From contig NBAY01000012.1 of NCBI GenBank assembly GCA_002794775.1, positions 687,001 to 751,000 on the forward strand: 64,000 bases of DNA, written 5' to 3'. The DNA is from Porodaedalea pini (Eukaryota; Basidiomycota; Agaricomycetes; Hymenochaetales; Hymenochaetaceae). This document shows positions 31,170 through 42,070 of this stretch, in pieces. Both the position numbers and the translations under genes were made by a program. Below the pieces are notes generated by a model that was given only the letters and a program-made list of their open reading frames with translations, ran no database searches and was not told the origin of the DNA. Every line of letters begins with the position of its first letter. Position 1 is the stretch's first letter.

Positions 31170-31753
31170 AACGTGAGTTGTTTTCCCAATCACGCTACGT
31201 ATATTGCAATCGGAACAACGGAGGATCTTCAGGGTCCTGCTGAATGGCATTATAGTATACCACACCTCACAGAGCTCAATACTAATGATTATCTCATGCA
31301 ATTCTGTATTTTTCATCTCAAAGGAAAATATTTTATTATCCTGAAGTGCGTCTCCTAAAGCTGTAGAAACTTCAGAGTGCTGAGTTGGAATGATGATTTT
31401 ATATTTACCGTAAACTTGCTAACTCGAAAGCTGTTTTCACCTGATTCTGGATTTATTTCGCATGAGGCTCTCAGCTTAATACTTCTTTCTACCTGCGATT
31501 TAGGTCCCACCTGCAGCTGTCCGCGGTGAACGACGGGTGAACGTTCAGACACTTTTGATTCTTAGTTGGTCATCCAACATCAAACCGTTGCATCATATCC
31601 CTCGTCAGACACTATTTGTTTGCACTATCCGAGTTACTAAATAAGCTAGAGCCACTACACAAGACTTTCCGTACGTATTCCTAGACCTTTCTCTCATTTG
31701 CGATTGCTCTTTGATTCTGCCTGGGCACCGGCAATTTCTACAAGACACAGCAG
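31170..31753. other. Right flank of the nest: A 3' flank
   Basis: The array resumes after the Copia element. From about 31,360 the sequence resembles the A 3' flanks at 11,840 and 14,650. No gene. Confidence 0.5.
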
Positions 31754-32306
31754 TCAGTTATCAAAAGGTCTGTCGAGAGGAAGGGAAGAATCTAGTCGTG
31801 CGCACTTACCAATACGGTCATAGAGCTCGGACTTGATTAAAGTCTCTACGTCGGCCGTACGGTTAGATCCGGGTGTCTTGAACACGGCTTGTACATTGGC
31901 CTCTTCAATGTCTAGACCACGCGGGTGGACTAACGCACACGTAGTACTGGTCAGCGCATCGCGGGACAACATACGAAGTAATGGAATAGGCAAACTCACT
32001 TAATCCATAGGTTTTCACGTACTTGGTAGTCGGACGGCTCTGACTATATCTCGTATTCGCGTAGATCGTCACGGCGTAATCCTTGCCCGAGGACAGATCG
32101 TTGTCTTAATCAATTTGTCAGAAACGGGGGCTGTCCACAGTAAAAGTATTCCAGACAATGTGTGCATACATTACTTGAGCAGGGCCTCTATTTCCTTGGA
32201 AATGGGCTGAACGTCATTCTTGGAGGCTTTTAAGTACAAGGCGTTTAGTCCACTACATCTTCAAATCCGATACGGAGCAAGCAAACTCACTACTAGAGGA
32301 GGACAT
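31754..32306 (-). pseudogene. Family A copy 5 (A5), premature stop
   Basis: All five exon positions can be found: first exon 32291..32306 (MSSSS), second near 32170-32235, third near 32000-32105 (SSGKDYAVTIY), fourth near 31809-31931 (HPRGLDIEEANVQAVFKT), last near 31754-31770. The second exon ends in TAA in frame before its donor site, and the last exon also stops early. It is head-to-head with the intact B5, as in the other A/B pairs. Confidence 0.6.
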
Positions 32307-33314
32307 TGTTTCGTGAATAGTTTTTGTTATGCAAATTTGGAGCTAAAAACTAGAGAGCAGGGGATCATCCCTGTTCTCGTGGCCTTTTATCCCGACGTGC
32401 GTATAGAGCCGTCAGAGATAACCCCTGTAAGTCTTTCTTGCTGTTTCTCATTCACATCAGCACATTTGAGCAAAGCGAGTGTGACCTATTACACGGGCAT
32501 CGAGATGCGCGCCACGAAGTGATCGTGCAAAGGCGTTCAGACGCTGCACATCCTGAAATACACTTCGTTTGATCCGAAGCCCATCTGTTTTGCTCCTTTT
32601 TGACTTGCAGTTTCCAATCATCTTTTGCCCTCGAAAGGTGGAAGCTTAACTCAGCATTAGTGTAATGCTATCATCACGTCACGTAATCACATACTGCGCC
32701 AAGAACACATACTAGTTGATCAGTGAGCGAGCTCAAATAAGATTGTTTGTTCGGCTACGATACCCTCGAGGGTACGTCCATATTGTGCTTCGTGCTGGAG
32801 TAGCGTCGTGATCTGGCTCCAGTTCGAATCTCCAACGAAATGCGATGTAAACGTCACGTCTAGGACATTCTGAATGTCAAGTTTCTTTTCATGTCGCCTC
32901 GGTGGCGTCAACGCACGAATGCAAATTCATCCTTTCCATTGATGGCTGGAGTGTGTATCCATTTTAAAGGAACGCAGGCACGGAATTTGGTGAAGTTGTG
33001 GGTCATCAAGACTTTGGCTCTGACTCTGGTGCAGACTGCTTGAACATTCTGTAATCAGCGGCAGGTGAGCCTTGAAATGTGGACTGGAAGTATGCCTGTC
33101 ATAAGCGGCCGTCTTCAGGATCAACTTGTTACCTCGCCACTCGTCAGATATGGAGTAACAGAGTGAAGCCCGCGAAGCGTCAGAAGGGCAACGTCACGGT
33201 TGCCTGTCAGAGTGGACCGCCTGTCGATCATCCTCGGCGGTGTACACGTGATCTGTTTCCTTGAACTTTTCCCCCTGATGCCCCCAGACCGGCACCAGTC
33301 GTTCGCAACGAGAG
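32307..33314. other. Divergent spacer between A5 and B5
   Basis: No gene. It resembles 15569-16658 and 12728-13895 in patches and carries the CACGTG box at 33245-33250, 65 bp before the B5 start codon. Confidence 0.55.
33245..33250 (+). promoter_or_regulatory. CACGTG (E-box) in the B5 promoter
   Basis: The palindrome CACGTG lies in a block conserved upstream of all four B loci (3300-3305, 13669-13674, 16583-16588 and here), preceded by a shared GACCGC...GTCGATCAT segment. It sits 65-72 bp before the start codon in B1, B4 and B5. Fungal bHLH factors bind this core; the actual factor is unknown. Confidence 0.5.
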
Positions 33315-33664
33315 ATGGGCCGTAGTGCAAAGCTGCGCAAACGAGTCGTACGTGATTCCTTGAATAAGTCCTCCGTACATAAACTAACTGTTGCTGTTTG
33401 CAGAAAAAGACAGCGTCGAGCATGTCGCAGGTGCCCGAGCCCACTACTACGCCGCCGGCCGCTCCTAAGGCTCAAAACTCTGCCGGTGCGAGTGCGAACG
33501 TGAAGCGAAGAGCAGGATTGAAGGAAAAAGCGGCGGGGGCTATGCGGAAGCGCGTTGGGGGCGAGTCGCAGGGCCACGTCCTTGGCGGTGCGGACTATGT
33601 GAGCTTGATGATGGGGAGCAGGCGGCGAGCGCGTGAGGAGGCGGAGAAATTGCCCCCAGCCTGA
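33315..33664 (+). CDS. Family B copy 5 (B5), intact 97-aa MGRSAK-type protein
   Basis: Exons 33315..33347 and 33404..33664, separated by a 56-bp phase-0 intron (GTACGT, branch AACTAACTG, CAG). The protein starts MGRSAKLRKRV, has a Ser/Thr/Pro/Ala-rich stretch, a basic VKRRAGLKEK segment, a GGADYVSLMMGSRRR block near residue 75, and ends EEAEKLPPA. It is strongly basic with no membrane segment. I have an impression of similar short basic proteins in other fungi but cannot name the function; a nucleolar or ribosome-assembly role is only a guess. This is the best copy in the window. Confidence 0.65.
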
Positions 33665-34377
33665 ATCGGCCCTTGCGAGATTATCTGCGCCGGACGTGGT
33701 TGGGTGAGTGGTCACTTATATATGCTTGCTTTGCTAGCAAGATTCTGAAATGTGATTTGATGCAGGTCGTGGTCCCATTCGCTTTCTGACATGTCTCAGA
33801 AGGCCTCTTCGTTCATTGTGAAACCTCGGCTGACCGTCAAACCTCTTTTGGAGATCTAAGCTGGCGAACACTAGTACTGGCTTCTTGACATGCTCGAATA
33901 TCAGCACTCGTTTTTTTTTTGCTTTAATACGTGCCGATCCCCGGGACTCCAGCGGACGTAGGTACGAAATTCCCGCGAACTCACTGGCAAGCCTGATCTT
34001 GAAACTTGTTATTTCAAGGTGCCTCGCAAAAGGAGGACTGCCTGGAGACGTGGGGAAGCCGTTGTACTACAATAGATGTGCGGTTAAGACGGTTTATACC
34101 AATCCTCAGAGCCCATGACATTGCCAATATGCTTCGATTGTCAAAAAGTGCCTGACTGCTTCATCCTAAGTAAAAGCAATTGGCCTGGGATTGAGGCCGT
34201 CCCGTGAGTTTGTTTATGATGGGTGACGACGTCTGAGACATTCAAGGCAGTAAGACGAGAGGATGAAGACGTTGATGCCCTGGTAGTACACTCTGAGTCG
34301 AGAATGTAGCTTGCCCAAACATTAGATACAATTAATACATTGCTGCTTTACGTGAGAACACAGGAAATGGTCCAAGT
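33665..34377. other. B5 3' flank and end of the repeat island
   Basis: The first ~150 bp match the flank after B3 (13962-14110). Beyond about 33,820 no repeat similarity or gene is seen; this is where the ordinary gene arm begins. Confidence 0.5.
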
Positions 34378-35446
34378 TTACTGATCGCTGGAGGATGGCT
34401 GCTCTTCAGCAGTCGTCGCGTCCGGCTGGACGGAAATCTTCCATGGAACTTCCGCAACACCAAATACGACGTCTGGCAGCTCCTCCTCGTCGCCGTCTAT
34501 ACTGCGCGCATTGCCCTTGAGTGCAGGGTCCTCTGCCGTGCCCCACGCGCGCGGGCGATATGATGATGGCATCGCAATGAGCACGCTTACTTGAAGTCGG
34601 GCATCTTCGATAACAGGTTCCGGAGTTTGGGCGTGCTCTGCGTCTGCGTCCCCATTCGCACTGGGGGCCGCAGGTTGTGAGGAGGGCGCCGGCGCCGGTC
34701 GAGATCGGAAGAAGCGGGATCGCCAACTGTGGGCGCGTGCAAGCCCGAAGGAAGCAGACTGCAGGAACGAAGGACGAGGAGGCACGTTTAAGAATCGCTG
34801 ACCCGCGCCGGTGAGTTTATCGGACAGTATCCTAACCGAGACCGGCTGCACGCATATAGGCTATAAATTATGCATATACGTGGATGGTCGGGAAGGTAAC
34901 GCACCATCATAGCATCCCATTTCGACTCGGCCTCATCTGGGACGAGGTGTGCGTCCCACAGCTTGGGTTTCTCGCCGAAGTCCCTGCGACGCTGGCCGGG
35001 TTGCGGCGGGAGGACGACGCCGTCTGCGAGTGCCTCCTGGACGCGGCGATGGAAGCGGCGGCGGATGACGAAGGAGCGTACGACGATCGCGCATGAGACG
35101 GCAAGCAGAAGCAGAAGCGTCGCGAGGAAGGTGAAGCTGTTGACGAGGAAGGAGGCCATGGTCAGTAGGGGTAGATGGTGGGAGAAAGAAAGTTAAGATC
35201 GCCCGCCCAAACGGAGTGCCTCGCCGGCGCAGTCCCAGGATCACAGGCTGATGAGTTGTTGATGCTAAAAAGCGGTACGTACAGATAAAGTGAGGAGGAC
35301 GCGGCCATTGAAGACGAGTTACCATCGTTGTTGTTGTCGTTGCTGGTCGCTGACGCCGAGGGGAAGCTGTTTGTAAAGAATTGGCTCGGCTGGGAGAGCG
35401 CCGTTGATGATGCCAACGCCAATGACGTCGGTGACGATGTGCTCAT
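34378..35446 (-). CDS. Small single-pass membrane protein, fungal conserved unknown
   Basis: Exons 35283..35446, 34905..35136 and 34378..34845 give 287 aa. The introns are 146 and 59 bp. A Ser/Asn-rich N-terminus (about 50 aa) is followed by one membrane segment (TFLATLLLLLAVSCAIVV), a basic RRRFHRRV stop-transfer stretch, then a PKLWD...WDAMMPVS motif and a Pro/Ala-rich cytoplasmic tail. I have seen this layout in other basidiomycete hypothetical proteins; function unknown. The 146-bp first intron is less certain: an alternative start is ATG 35159, inside it. Divergent from the SSU1-like gene, start codons 454 bp apart. Confidence 0.6.
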
Positions 35447-35900
35447 GTCCGTCGAATGCGGTGGTCTCTAGTCAAGAGCAGTTGAGAGAGGGAGAGGGCG
35501 GCAGATAGCGCATGGGCTTGAGAGCGATATATATCGATGAAGCGAAAAGCCAGAACCGTCCGAGACAGCCCCGGCAGTGCTAGTGCCAGCACGTTATTAC
35601 CGTTTACTAAAAAAGACATTAGTACTCCTCGGCCTCGGCCACGCTCCTTTTCCCGACGACGACGACGAGCGCTCTGTCAAATCAGCTCTACTGAGAATGG
35701 CTCGCCGCTGCAGGCCGTGTGTTGCTTTCATGCATCACAGGCTCACATGTTGCGTAAACGAGGCGATTGTCCAATCCGAGCTCAGGCTTCATCAATACTC
35801 GTTCAATCCGCACAGTCAGCAGGACAAGGCGCTCCATAATGACCTGAACTTCACTATTAAAGACGCATTCTGCGTAGTATCTGAGTAGTGAGAAACCTCC

Positions 35901-37423
35901 ATGAGCTGCTCCCGCAACGGTCATAAAAGGAGGCGGCTGCCATTGAAGGAGTGTATTCGGTACGTACATATCAATTCAAGTTGTACTTACTATGGTCGAT
36001 CGATTTACTTTTTCTCTGAAGGCGCTTCACTCCAGCATGGCACGCAGTAATTATGGGTACGTGCTAAGCTTTGTCTGTAGCCATTGTCTTGTTCATGCTC
36101 TCAGCAAACAGGAACAGGCGCCATCTCTCTGCTCTTTCATTCCTTTCCGTACGGTTCAGAGAGTCGTGGAAAGCAAATTACCGCATTCTTCTTTCTCATC
36201 CTAAATCTTGTGCTCTTCGTCGGTTTCACTTCGTGCACTTTGGCACGCTACATCATGTTTCGTGGTATCTGGTCGTCCATGATCCACCACCCCGTGCAGA
36301 GTCTGTACTTGGGATGTTTTCCGATGGGCTTTGCAACAATTATCATTTCATCTGTCGAAATTGTTTACACTTACTTTGGATACGGAGGGACGGGCTTCCT
36401 ATATACGCTCTGGGGACTGTGGTGGCTCGACGTTGCGGTGTCCGTGTTGATCTGCTTCGGTCAGTTGCATATCATGTAAGTGGTGCTACTTTGCACAAGC
36501 GCATTTATTAATGCTTGGTACTGCTTAAGGTTTACGCGACAAACGCACGAGAGCTCGTCCATGACGATGATCTGGCTCCTGCCCATAGTCACGCTCATCG
36601 TCGTGTCGTCCGCAGGCGGCGTCGTCGCGCAAGCCATGATCCCAATCAAGGTTTCCTACGTCTGCCTCACAATCGCCGTCTGCATGGCGCTCGTCACAAT
36701 AGGCATCACGCTCTCGCTCGCAGTCACTGCGATCTATCTGCATCGGCTCATCGTGTACAAGCTTCCGACAGGCATTACTATCTTTTCTGCCTTTCTCCCC
36801 CTCGGCCCGCTGGGCCAATCAGGCTTTGCATATCTCTTGCTTGGTGAGATTTCCAGTAAGGTGTTTCCCCTACCAGGCAACAGTACTGCGAACATCTTCG
36901 TGAACGTGTACACCCCGCATATTATCTATGCTTTTGCGTTCCTAGTTAGCTTTGCATTGTGGAGCCTTGCTACCTGCTGGCTTTTTTTGGGTGTGATAGC
37001 ACTTGGCGACGTCCTGACAAAGAACGCTGTACCCTTCAAGATCACCTTCTGGGGCATGATTTTCCCTAACGTACGCCTGTTCTCATATAACCGTCAGTTG
37101 AATTGCAAGCTGAGTTGACGCAGGGCGTCTACGCAAACCTCACGATCCAGCTCTCGGACGCGGTCGACTCGCGTATCCTGCGCGTATGGGGCTCGATCTA
37201 CGCTGTGTGTACGCTCATTCTGTGGCTCTTTGCGGTTGCACGTACGCTGCCGAGCCTGTGGGACGGCTCGGTGTTTGAGGAGCTGTGCGTTGCGGTGCCT
37301 GAGCAGGCGGAGCTCTCAGGAGATATTCCTACGCCCAGCTCTGCGTCGGATTCGAGATCTATGTGTGGGCTGCGAGTGGCGTCGCAGGCAGGAAGGGATC
37401 TAGGGCTTTCCTGCCTTCCTTAA
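35901..37423 (+). CDS. SSU1-like sulfite/dicarboxylate exporter (TDT family)
   Basis: Five exons, 35901..35959, 36022..36056, 36112..36475, 36530..37070 and 37124..37423, give 432 aa. Introns are 62, 55, 54 and 53 bp. The spliced start reads IRRFTPAWHAVIMGTGAIS, the hallmark of the TDT/SLAC1-type family; it is recovered only by joining the first three exons. About ten hydrophobic segments follow, with a HPVQSLYLGCFPMG motif and a FLPLGPLGQSG stretch. Family members export sulfite (Ssu1) or carry malate (Mae1) across the plasma membrane; the sequence looks closer to Ssu1. Exon 2 is only 35 nt. Confidence 0.82.
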
Positions 37424-37593
37424 TTGCTATAGAAATTTGTTTTTTGAGGTAACAGCTGTCTTTTGCTATTTTAGGGGAAGTATAGATACCGGTTGTACAT
37501 ATTTCTCTACGGATCAGTGGAATGGTGGACATACTTCTGTGTAATTATGTTTGGCAATCTCATAAGTAAACAAAAAAACACTGTTTAGATTAT
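37424..37593. other. Short intergenic stretch before tRNA-Tyr
   Basis: The 3' flank of the transporter gene, AT-rich. A run of A at 37571-37579 lies just past the tRNA 3' end (T on the tRNA strand) and could serve as the RNA polymerase III terminator. Confidence 0.4.
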
Positions 37594-37684
37594 TCTCCAG
37601 GACCGGAGTTGAACCGGTGACCCTCAGATATATCATATACTACCAATTACAGTCTGATGCTCTAACCAACTGAGCCACCTAGAG
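37594..37684 (-). tRNA. tRNA-Tyr (GTA) with a 17-nt intron
   Basis: Read on the minus strand, a 7-bp acceptor stem (CTCTAGG/CCTGGAG, one wobble), D arm GCTC...GAGC, anticodon stem TCAGA/TCTGA and T arm ACCGG-TTCAACT-CCGGT form a full cloverleaf. The loop starts CTGTAA, giving anticodon GTA. The intron (about 37630-37646) sits one base 3' of the anticodon, the universal eukaryotic position; nuclear tRNA-Tyr genes characteristically have such introns. The first pair is C-G, as in eukaryotic tRNA-Tyr. Confidence 0.88.
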
Positions 37685-38033
37685 AATTAAAATTGTTTAT
37701 TTTTTAGATATCTGTTTTAAGACAAGGAAGAATCAAGGTCTAGATCCGTCCAGATTTTATATTATTTTATTCTATTTCCTTACACTAGTACTTACTGCAA
37801 ATACAACTTGTCCACACTCATACAGATTACACTTTGATTGAAACCTGAGTACCCATGAAAAATGAAGATCTATTTTTAGTTGCTTCGCCACTTATACAGT
37901 GATGTATATGCCTCTACGAATTAGTTAAGATCATCTGGATTGACGGTTCAATGCTCAGAGGCCACCATATTTGAACTATCACCCATTAAGAAGAACTGGA
38001 CGTCCCTGTCATTTCTTTTCACCATCAGAATTT
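37685..38033. other. Intergenic, tRNA upstream side and F-box gene 3' flank
   Basis: AT-rich, no gene seen. Confidence 0.4.
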
Positions 38034-40013
38034 TCACCAATAATCTTCACCGTCCTCCTCATCTATGTCCTCCTCGTCCTCATCCTCCCCATCTTCGTCC
38101 CCGTCCTCGCCCTCGTCTTCATCTTCACTGCCCTCAACACTCTCTCCTTCATCATCGCTAAATTCAACAAACTTTACGATTCCGACGTTATTTCTCAGCC
38201 ACGCCTCGTCCGAGTCAGAAACATTATCAGTCTCGTCAATGTTGAGCTCCCGGATGGGCACGCCAAGCGTCTTGCGCTTCTTCACGAACGTTACAATCGC
38301 GTCCCCGGGCATACCCGAAACGGTCAGCGTCTCCAGGCGCGTGCATAGGGGGTTCCCTCGAGAGGACCCGCGCCCTCTACTGGACATGTCGATAGACGCC
38401 GCCTCGACCGCACGGCCGCCGATGGTTGTGCACGATATCTCTATCTGCTGCATGAGTAGCGAGAAGAAGCTCAAGGGAAGGAAGTGCATGTTCAGGTACA
38501 GGCGTTTTAGGCGAGGACAGGCTGAGTAGAACTCGTATGGGGACGTGTCCGCGCACGGCATTCCGCTCAGCTTCACCTCGGTGACGTTAGCGAGTATTGA
38601 TGCAGGCATTGAAGGGTCAATGATACGGATCCCCGGCGAAGCATTTGATTCAGGTGGAAGGTAGATCGGATCCTTGAAATGAACCGGAGGTGGGTCCGGT
38701 ATGTGCATCGGGGCAGCCAATTGGTTCACGAATCCCGTGTAGGTGCCATCGTCAAAATCAAGACTGATATTCGTTACACCGGGAGCGTAGAGCAAACGCA
38801 ACAGTGAAATCGCATAATCTTCGTCAAGGAACCCGAGAAGAAGGGTTCGCAAATTGGGAAGAAACAATGGCTCCATAGGTTGCCCATGCTGACGCAAAGC
38901 CGGGCCAGAGCAAGACAATTTGAGAGAGGATAATTTCGTCGCGCATCGAATGATATTAACAAACTCCTCGTAAGACGGCCGAACATTCCTTGCGTGATAG
39001 GCAAGTTCGAGGTCCGTAAGGTTGGTTGTCACAGATGGCGCCACATTCAACGATGCTGCAGATCGCTCCGGCGACGGTATGAACATATTCCAGTCCAGGT
39101 GGACACCCCAGAGTCCAACCTGCGAAAGTCTCGGCGTATGACCTCCGAATGGCAAGAAATGTTCACTGAGATCGTCGAAGACGAAGTATTCGAATTCCGT
39201 GTCTTCGCTATCATCGTGGCAGAAGAAGCTGAGCGCCTGGAGCAGCGGTGCGCCTGGATCTCCGGGACATTGTTCCATGCGTTTCAACGCAGAATGCATG
39301 TGCACGTATGTGCTCACTGAGAGCTCGAAGGTGCGCCACCTAGAAACATGTGGGGTCGTTAAGTCCAAGATGAGGGCAAGGTCTCGCAAGGCCGTCTTGC
39401 TTGCGGCCTCTTTAGCGCATTCTTGAATATCTCCATCCTCAAGACTGGTGACCATCGGTGAGTCTTCGTCGGGAAGGGTGATGTCTATAACCAAGTCAAG
39501 TGGACATAGCTTGGAGCGCGAAAGCCATTCCCTGCTTCTGTCGAATGGACTGGGTTCGGAGAAATCGAGGCTTGTCCATAGCACTGGTGTACTGATTGCG
39601 ATTTGCCTCCAGCGACGGCACACATGTGACATGCGTACCTGGAAGGGTAGATATCTCGTCTTTTCTGCGGCGGTGTTAACTGCGTCGGCCGACCCATCCG
39701 TGATTCTAACCTTCCCGAGCCTCAAGGAGCCTGGCATTTCCTCATCGTCGGAGTCGCTTTCGTCGTCACTGTTGTCGATGTCCTCAAACTCCTCATCACC
39801 ATCATCTTCCTCGACATCCCAGCCTTCCATAGCTTCCTCTGCGCGCGTTCCGAGCTCGAAGATGTATGCTAGCACCTCTGGCGGGAGAAGCTCTTCAATT
39901 GGACAATGGTCGCCTTGAGGCGGAATGTATTTTGGATTACGTGGTTCCGGCGACACCATCCTAGATGGCGGCATGGTAGCACCCAGAAAGAGCACTCGTT
40001 TACGAGGAGCCAT
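38034..40013 (-). CDS. F-box protein
   Basis: An intronless frame of 659 aa from ATG 40013. The F-box (PIEELLPPEVLAYIFELG) begins near residue 38. It is interrupted by an acidic insert and resumes with SHVCRRWRQIAISTPVLWTSLDF near 125-145, the usual agaricomycete arrangement. The middle has irregular leucine-rich stretches, and the last ~40 residues are almost all Asp/Glu, ending DYW. F-box proteins bring substrates to SCF ubiquitin ligases; the target is unknown. The frame extends upstream of 40013 without another ATG. Confidence 0.82.
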   Translation of the reverse strand: MAPRKRVLFLGATMPPSRMVSPEPRNPKYIPPQGDHCPIEELLPPEVLAYIFELGTRAEEAMEGWDVEEDDGDEEFEDIDNSDDESDSDDEEMPGSLRLGKVRITDGSADAVNTAAEKTRYLPFQVRMSHVCRRWRQIAISTPVLWTSLDFSEPSPFDRSREWLSRSKLCPLDLVIDITLPDEDSPMVTSLEDGDIQECAKEAASKTALRDLALILDLTTPHVSRWRTFELSVSTYVHMHSALKRMEQCPGDPGAPLLQALSFFCHDDSEDTEFEYFVFDDLSEHFLPFGGHTPRLSQVGLWGVHLDWNMFIPSPERSAASLNVAPSVTTNLTDLELAYHARNVRPSYEEFVNIIRCATKLSSLKLSCSGPALRQHGQPMEPLFLPNLRTLLLGFLDEDYAISLLRLLYAPGVTNISLDFDDGTYTGFVNQLAAPMHIPDPPPVHFKDPIYLPPESNASPGIRIIDPSMPASILANVTEVKLSGMPCADTSPYEFYSACPRLKRLYLNMHFLPLSFFSLLMQQIEISCTTIGGRAVEAASIDMSSRGRGSSRGNPLCTRLETLTVSGMPGDAIVTFVKKRKTLGVPIRELNIDETDNVSDSDEAWLRNNVGIVKFVEFSDDEGESVEGSEDEDEGEDGDEDGEDEDEEDIDEEDGEDYW

Positions 40014-40310
40014 ACGAACAGAAAGGACTTGACAAAGTGAAGGAGAGCAGAGACGACGTAACACGCGTCGATCCCATCACGTGCACGTGTCCGATAGTGT
40101 CTGCATAGCTCGATATAGTGATACAGGACTGAATTAAATGAGTGGGGTGCGAGGCAGTAAATTATGTCTAACATATCGCACTAGTACTGAGGCTTAGAAA
40201 TCCAAAGATGAACAATTTTATAATACTAAGTGTTTATGAGCACTTGAAGTCGAGAAGGCATAAGTATATGTACAACTCACTAGATGACACCGAGGAAGTT
40301 GAGGAATAAA
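40014..40310. other. Intergenic between F-box and KHE1-like genes
   Basis: Holds the F-box promoter and the 3' end of the next gene. Nothing else seen. Confidence 0.4.
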
Positions 40311-41454
40311 TCACGATCGTTCCTTCTTCAGCCTGCTCTCCGTCTGATCAAGCGCTCGATACAAATCTGACGCGGCAGACGCAGGAAGCTCAAATAGAGT
40401 GATGATTTTTGGAACCGCCTCTCTGCTGAGTACGACTCGTTCTTCATCACCCTCTTTTGGTGGCGGATTTGAGATAGAATTCGGTTTGGTCGTTGTGGCA
40501 GGGGTCAGGGAAACAGGGTGATATTTCTCGTATATCCTATCCAGCCCAATATTCGGTTCAGGCTGAACCGCGCTTTTCTCCAGGAGGGACTCTAGATAGG
40601 ACGATGCTTTGAATGCTGTAACATTCGGATGTTAGAGCTGAGAAACCAATAATGGCTGGATGGTGGTAGATTTCACCTCTGTAATGGTGCCAGGATCTCC
40701 ATATGCAGAAGAAAAATGGCAGATTGGGTATTACTGCTGCAAATGTTAATCAGCACATTATAATTCATATGTTGTTGCATGGTATACACACGAATGATCA
40801 TAAAAGGAGCCGTCAGAGGCGACACGAGTAACCATAGATAGAAACCCTTGCGGTGTTTTGGAGTCCGCTTTTCCAAGAGCGCTCGGAGATGCTGGAGAGG
40901 AGGCGTTGTCCTTTCGTAAAATGAGGGGTATATGAAGGGAATCTTTCATTGATAGATATGAGTCTCGACGAACATTAGCTCCCTTGAGGGACAATCGAAA
41001 CGTAAAATGAGCTACATACCAGTGGGGTCTCCTTGTCCTCCACTGACACATCTGACTGCCCGAGTTTTGAGAGTTTAGGACCTAAGGAAGGGTCCATGGA
41101 TTTAAGCGACAGTTCTTCAAACTCAATGCGGTCCATTATACGTTCCCCGAAGGTAAATGTGCGGTGCTTAAAGTGCGAAGAAAAAAAACACTTAACCATA
41201 GACTTAATGCTCAGAGCAGGTCGTCACCGTACCTTCCAACCACCCTCCGGCGCCTTCCCAAAACTAGCCCAAAGTCCTGCCGCTTTCTCCGTTGCCCTCT
41301 TGAAAATACTTGGGTTTCCTTTGGGCTTGACGGGCGGCGGTGTCTGGAAGTGGTAGTATGTATGGAGACCACTGGTGGATGCTTCAGATGTAAGTGGTAA
41401 AGCGATTATGCGCATACGTGCGAGCTTGGCTATAGAAGATGCTGCTTTCGACAT
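40311..41454 (-). CDS. Mitochondrial K+/H+ exchange-related protein (Mit_KHE1 type)
   Basis: Exons 41233..41454, 41020..41166, 40792..40942, 40677..40736 and 40311..40615 total 885 nt (294 aa) with all phases matching. Landmarks: MRIIALPLT near the start, KAAGLWASFGKAPEGGWK, FGERIMDRIEFEEL, IPFIYPSFYERTTPPLQHLR, RKGFYLWLLVSPLTAPFMIIPVIP, NLPFFFCIWRSWHHYRA. These match my memory of the fungal Mit_KHE1 family, linked to K+/H+ exchange in the inner mitochondrial membrane. Two hydrophobic segments lie in exons 3-4. The start could be 41454 or the in-frame ATG at 41415. Exon 5 has no start codon. Head-to-head with the next gene, 175 bp between start codons. Confidence 0.8.
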
Positions 41455-41629
41455 TGCTGAATTTGTTGGCCGTCGAGAGCAAAAGCACGACGTCAACAGC
41501 TGAGACGAGACGCGTCTGAGCACAGACTCGCCAAATGCCGAGAACTCGATTATTTGGCGCAACGCGCGGCATGCGTCTTTACTCAGTCTCAGTACAACTG
41601 GGACGAACACTCGCGCCGAGTCGAAAACG

Positions 41630-42070
41630 ATGAACTCGCCCCTAGAGCCTGTTTCTCCGTCGCCATCGACGCCATCGTCCGGATCACCCCCTCCGGATGA
41701 CATTCTTGTCGAGCAAGCTGTTGCCGCCACTTCGCAACATCTGGCGAACCTCAATCAGACCAAGAGACGCCTCGTTGCGGGCCCCGCGTACAGCAGAGAC
41801 CTCAAATCGAGGAGGCGAGATGAAGGAGTGAAGAGGAGCTTCGTCCATGGAGACATGGGTGGCCGTGAGGGTGGAAGGAAAGAGGAGTTTCTTGATATGG
41901 AGTTGATGGATAGGTTAAAGCAGGGTATGTTTCGTCTCTTGAATGCAACCAGAGACTATCATTCTGCCAGTTGCTTCTCCTGGAATTTACTAATCCAAAG
42001 GCTTCTTTTTCTTATCGCAGAGTTCGGTGACCCCTTTGACGAATCCGAGCTGAAAGCGCTCAATCAATAA
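41630..42070 (+). CDS. Small conserved-looking protein, unknown
   Basis: Exons 41630..41924 and 42021..42070 with a 96-bp intron (GTATG...CGCAG) give 114 aa. The Ser/Pro-rich start is followed by an amphipathic segment (EQAVAATSQHLANLNQTKRR), an Arg/Lys-rich middle and a DPFDESELKALNQ end. No membrane segment or known domain recognised. It shares a 175-bp bidirectional promoter with the KHE1-like gene. Confidence 0.55.
   Translation: MNSPLEPVSPSPSTPSSGSPPPDDILVEQAVAATSQHLANLNQTKRRLVAGPAYSRDLKSRRRDEGVKRSFVHGDMGGREGGRKEEFLDMELMDRLKQGMFRLLNATRDYHSASCFSWNLLIQRLLFLIAEFGDPFDESELKALNQ

Noticed and set aside
35992..36204. A protein starting at the ATG near 35992 for the transporter
   Set aside because: It is in the wrong frame. 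The conserved FTPAWHAVIMGTG start is obtained only by splicing the exons at 35901, 36022 and 36112.
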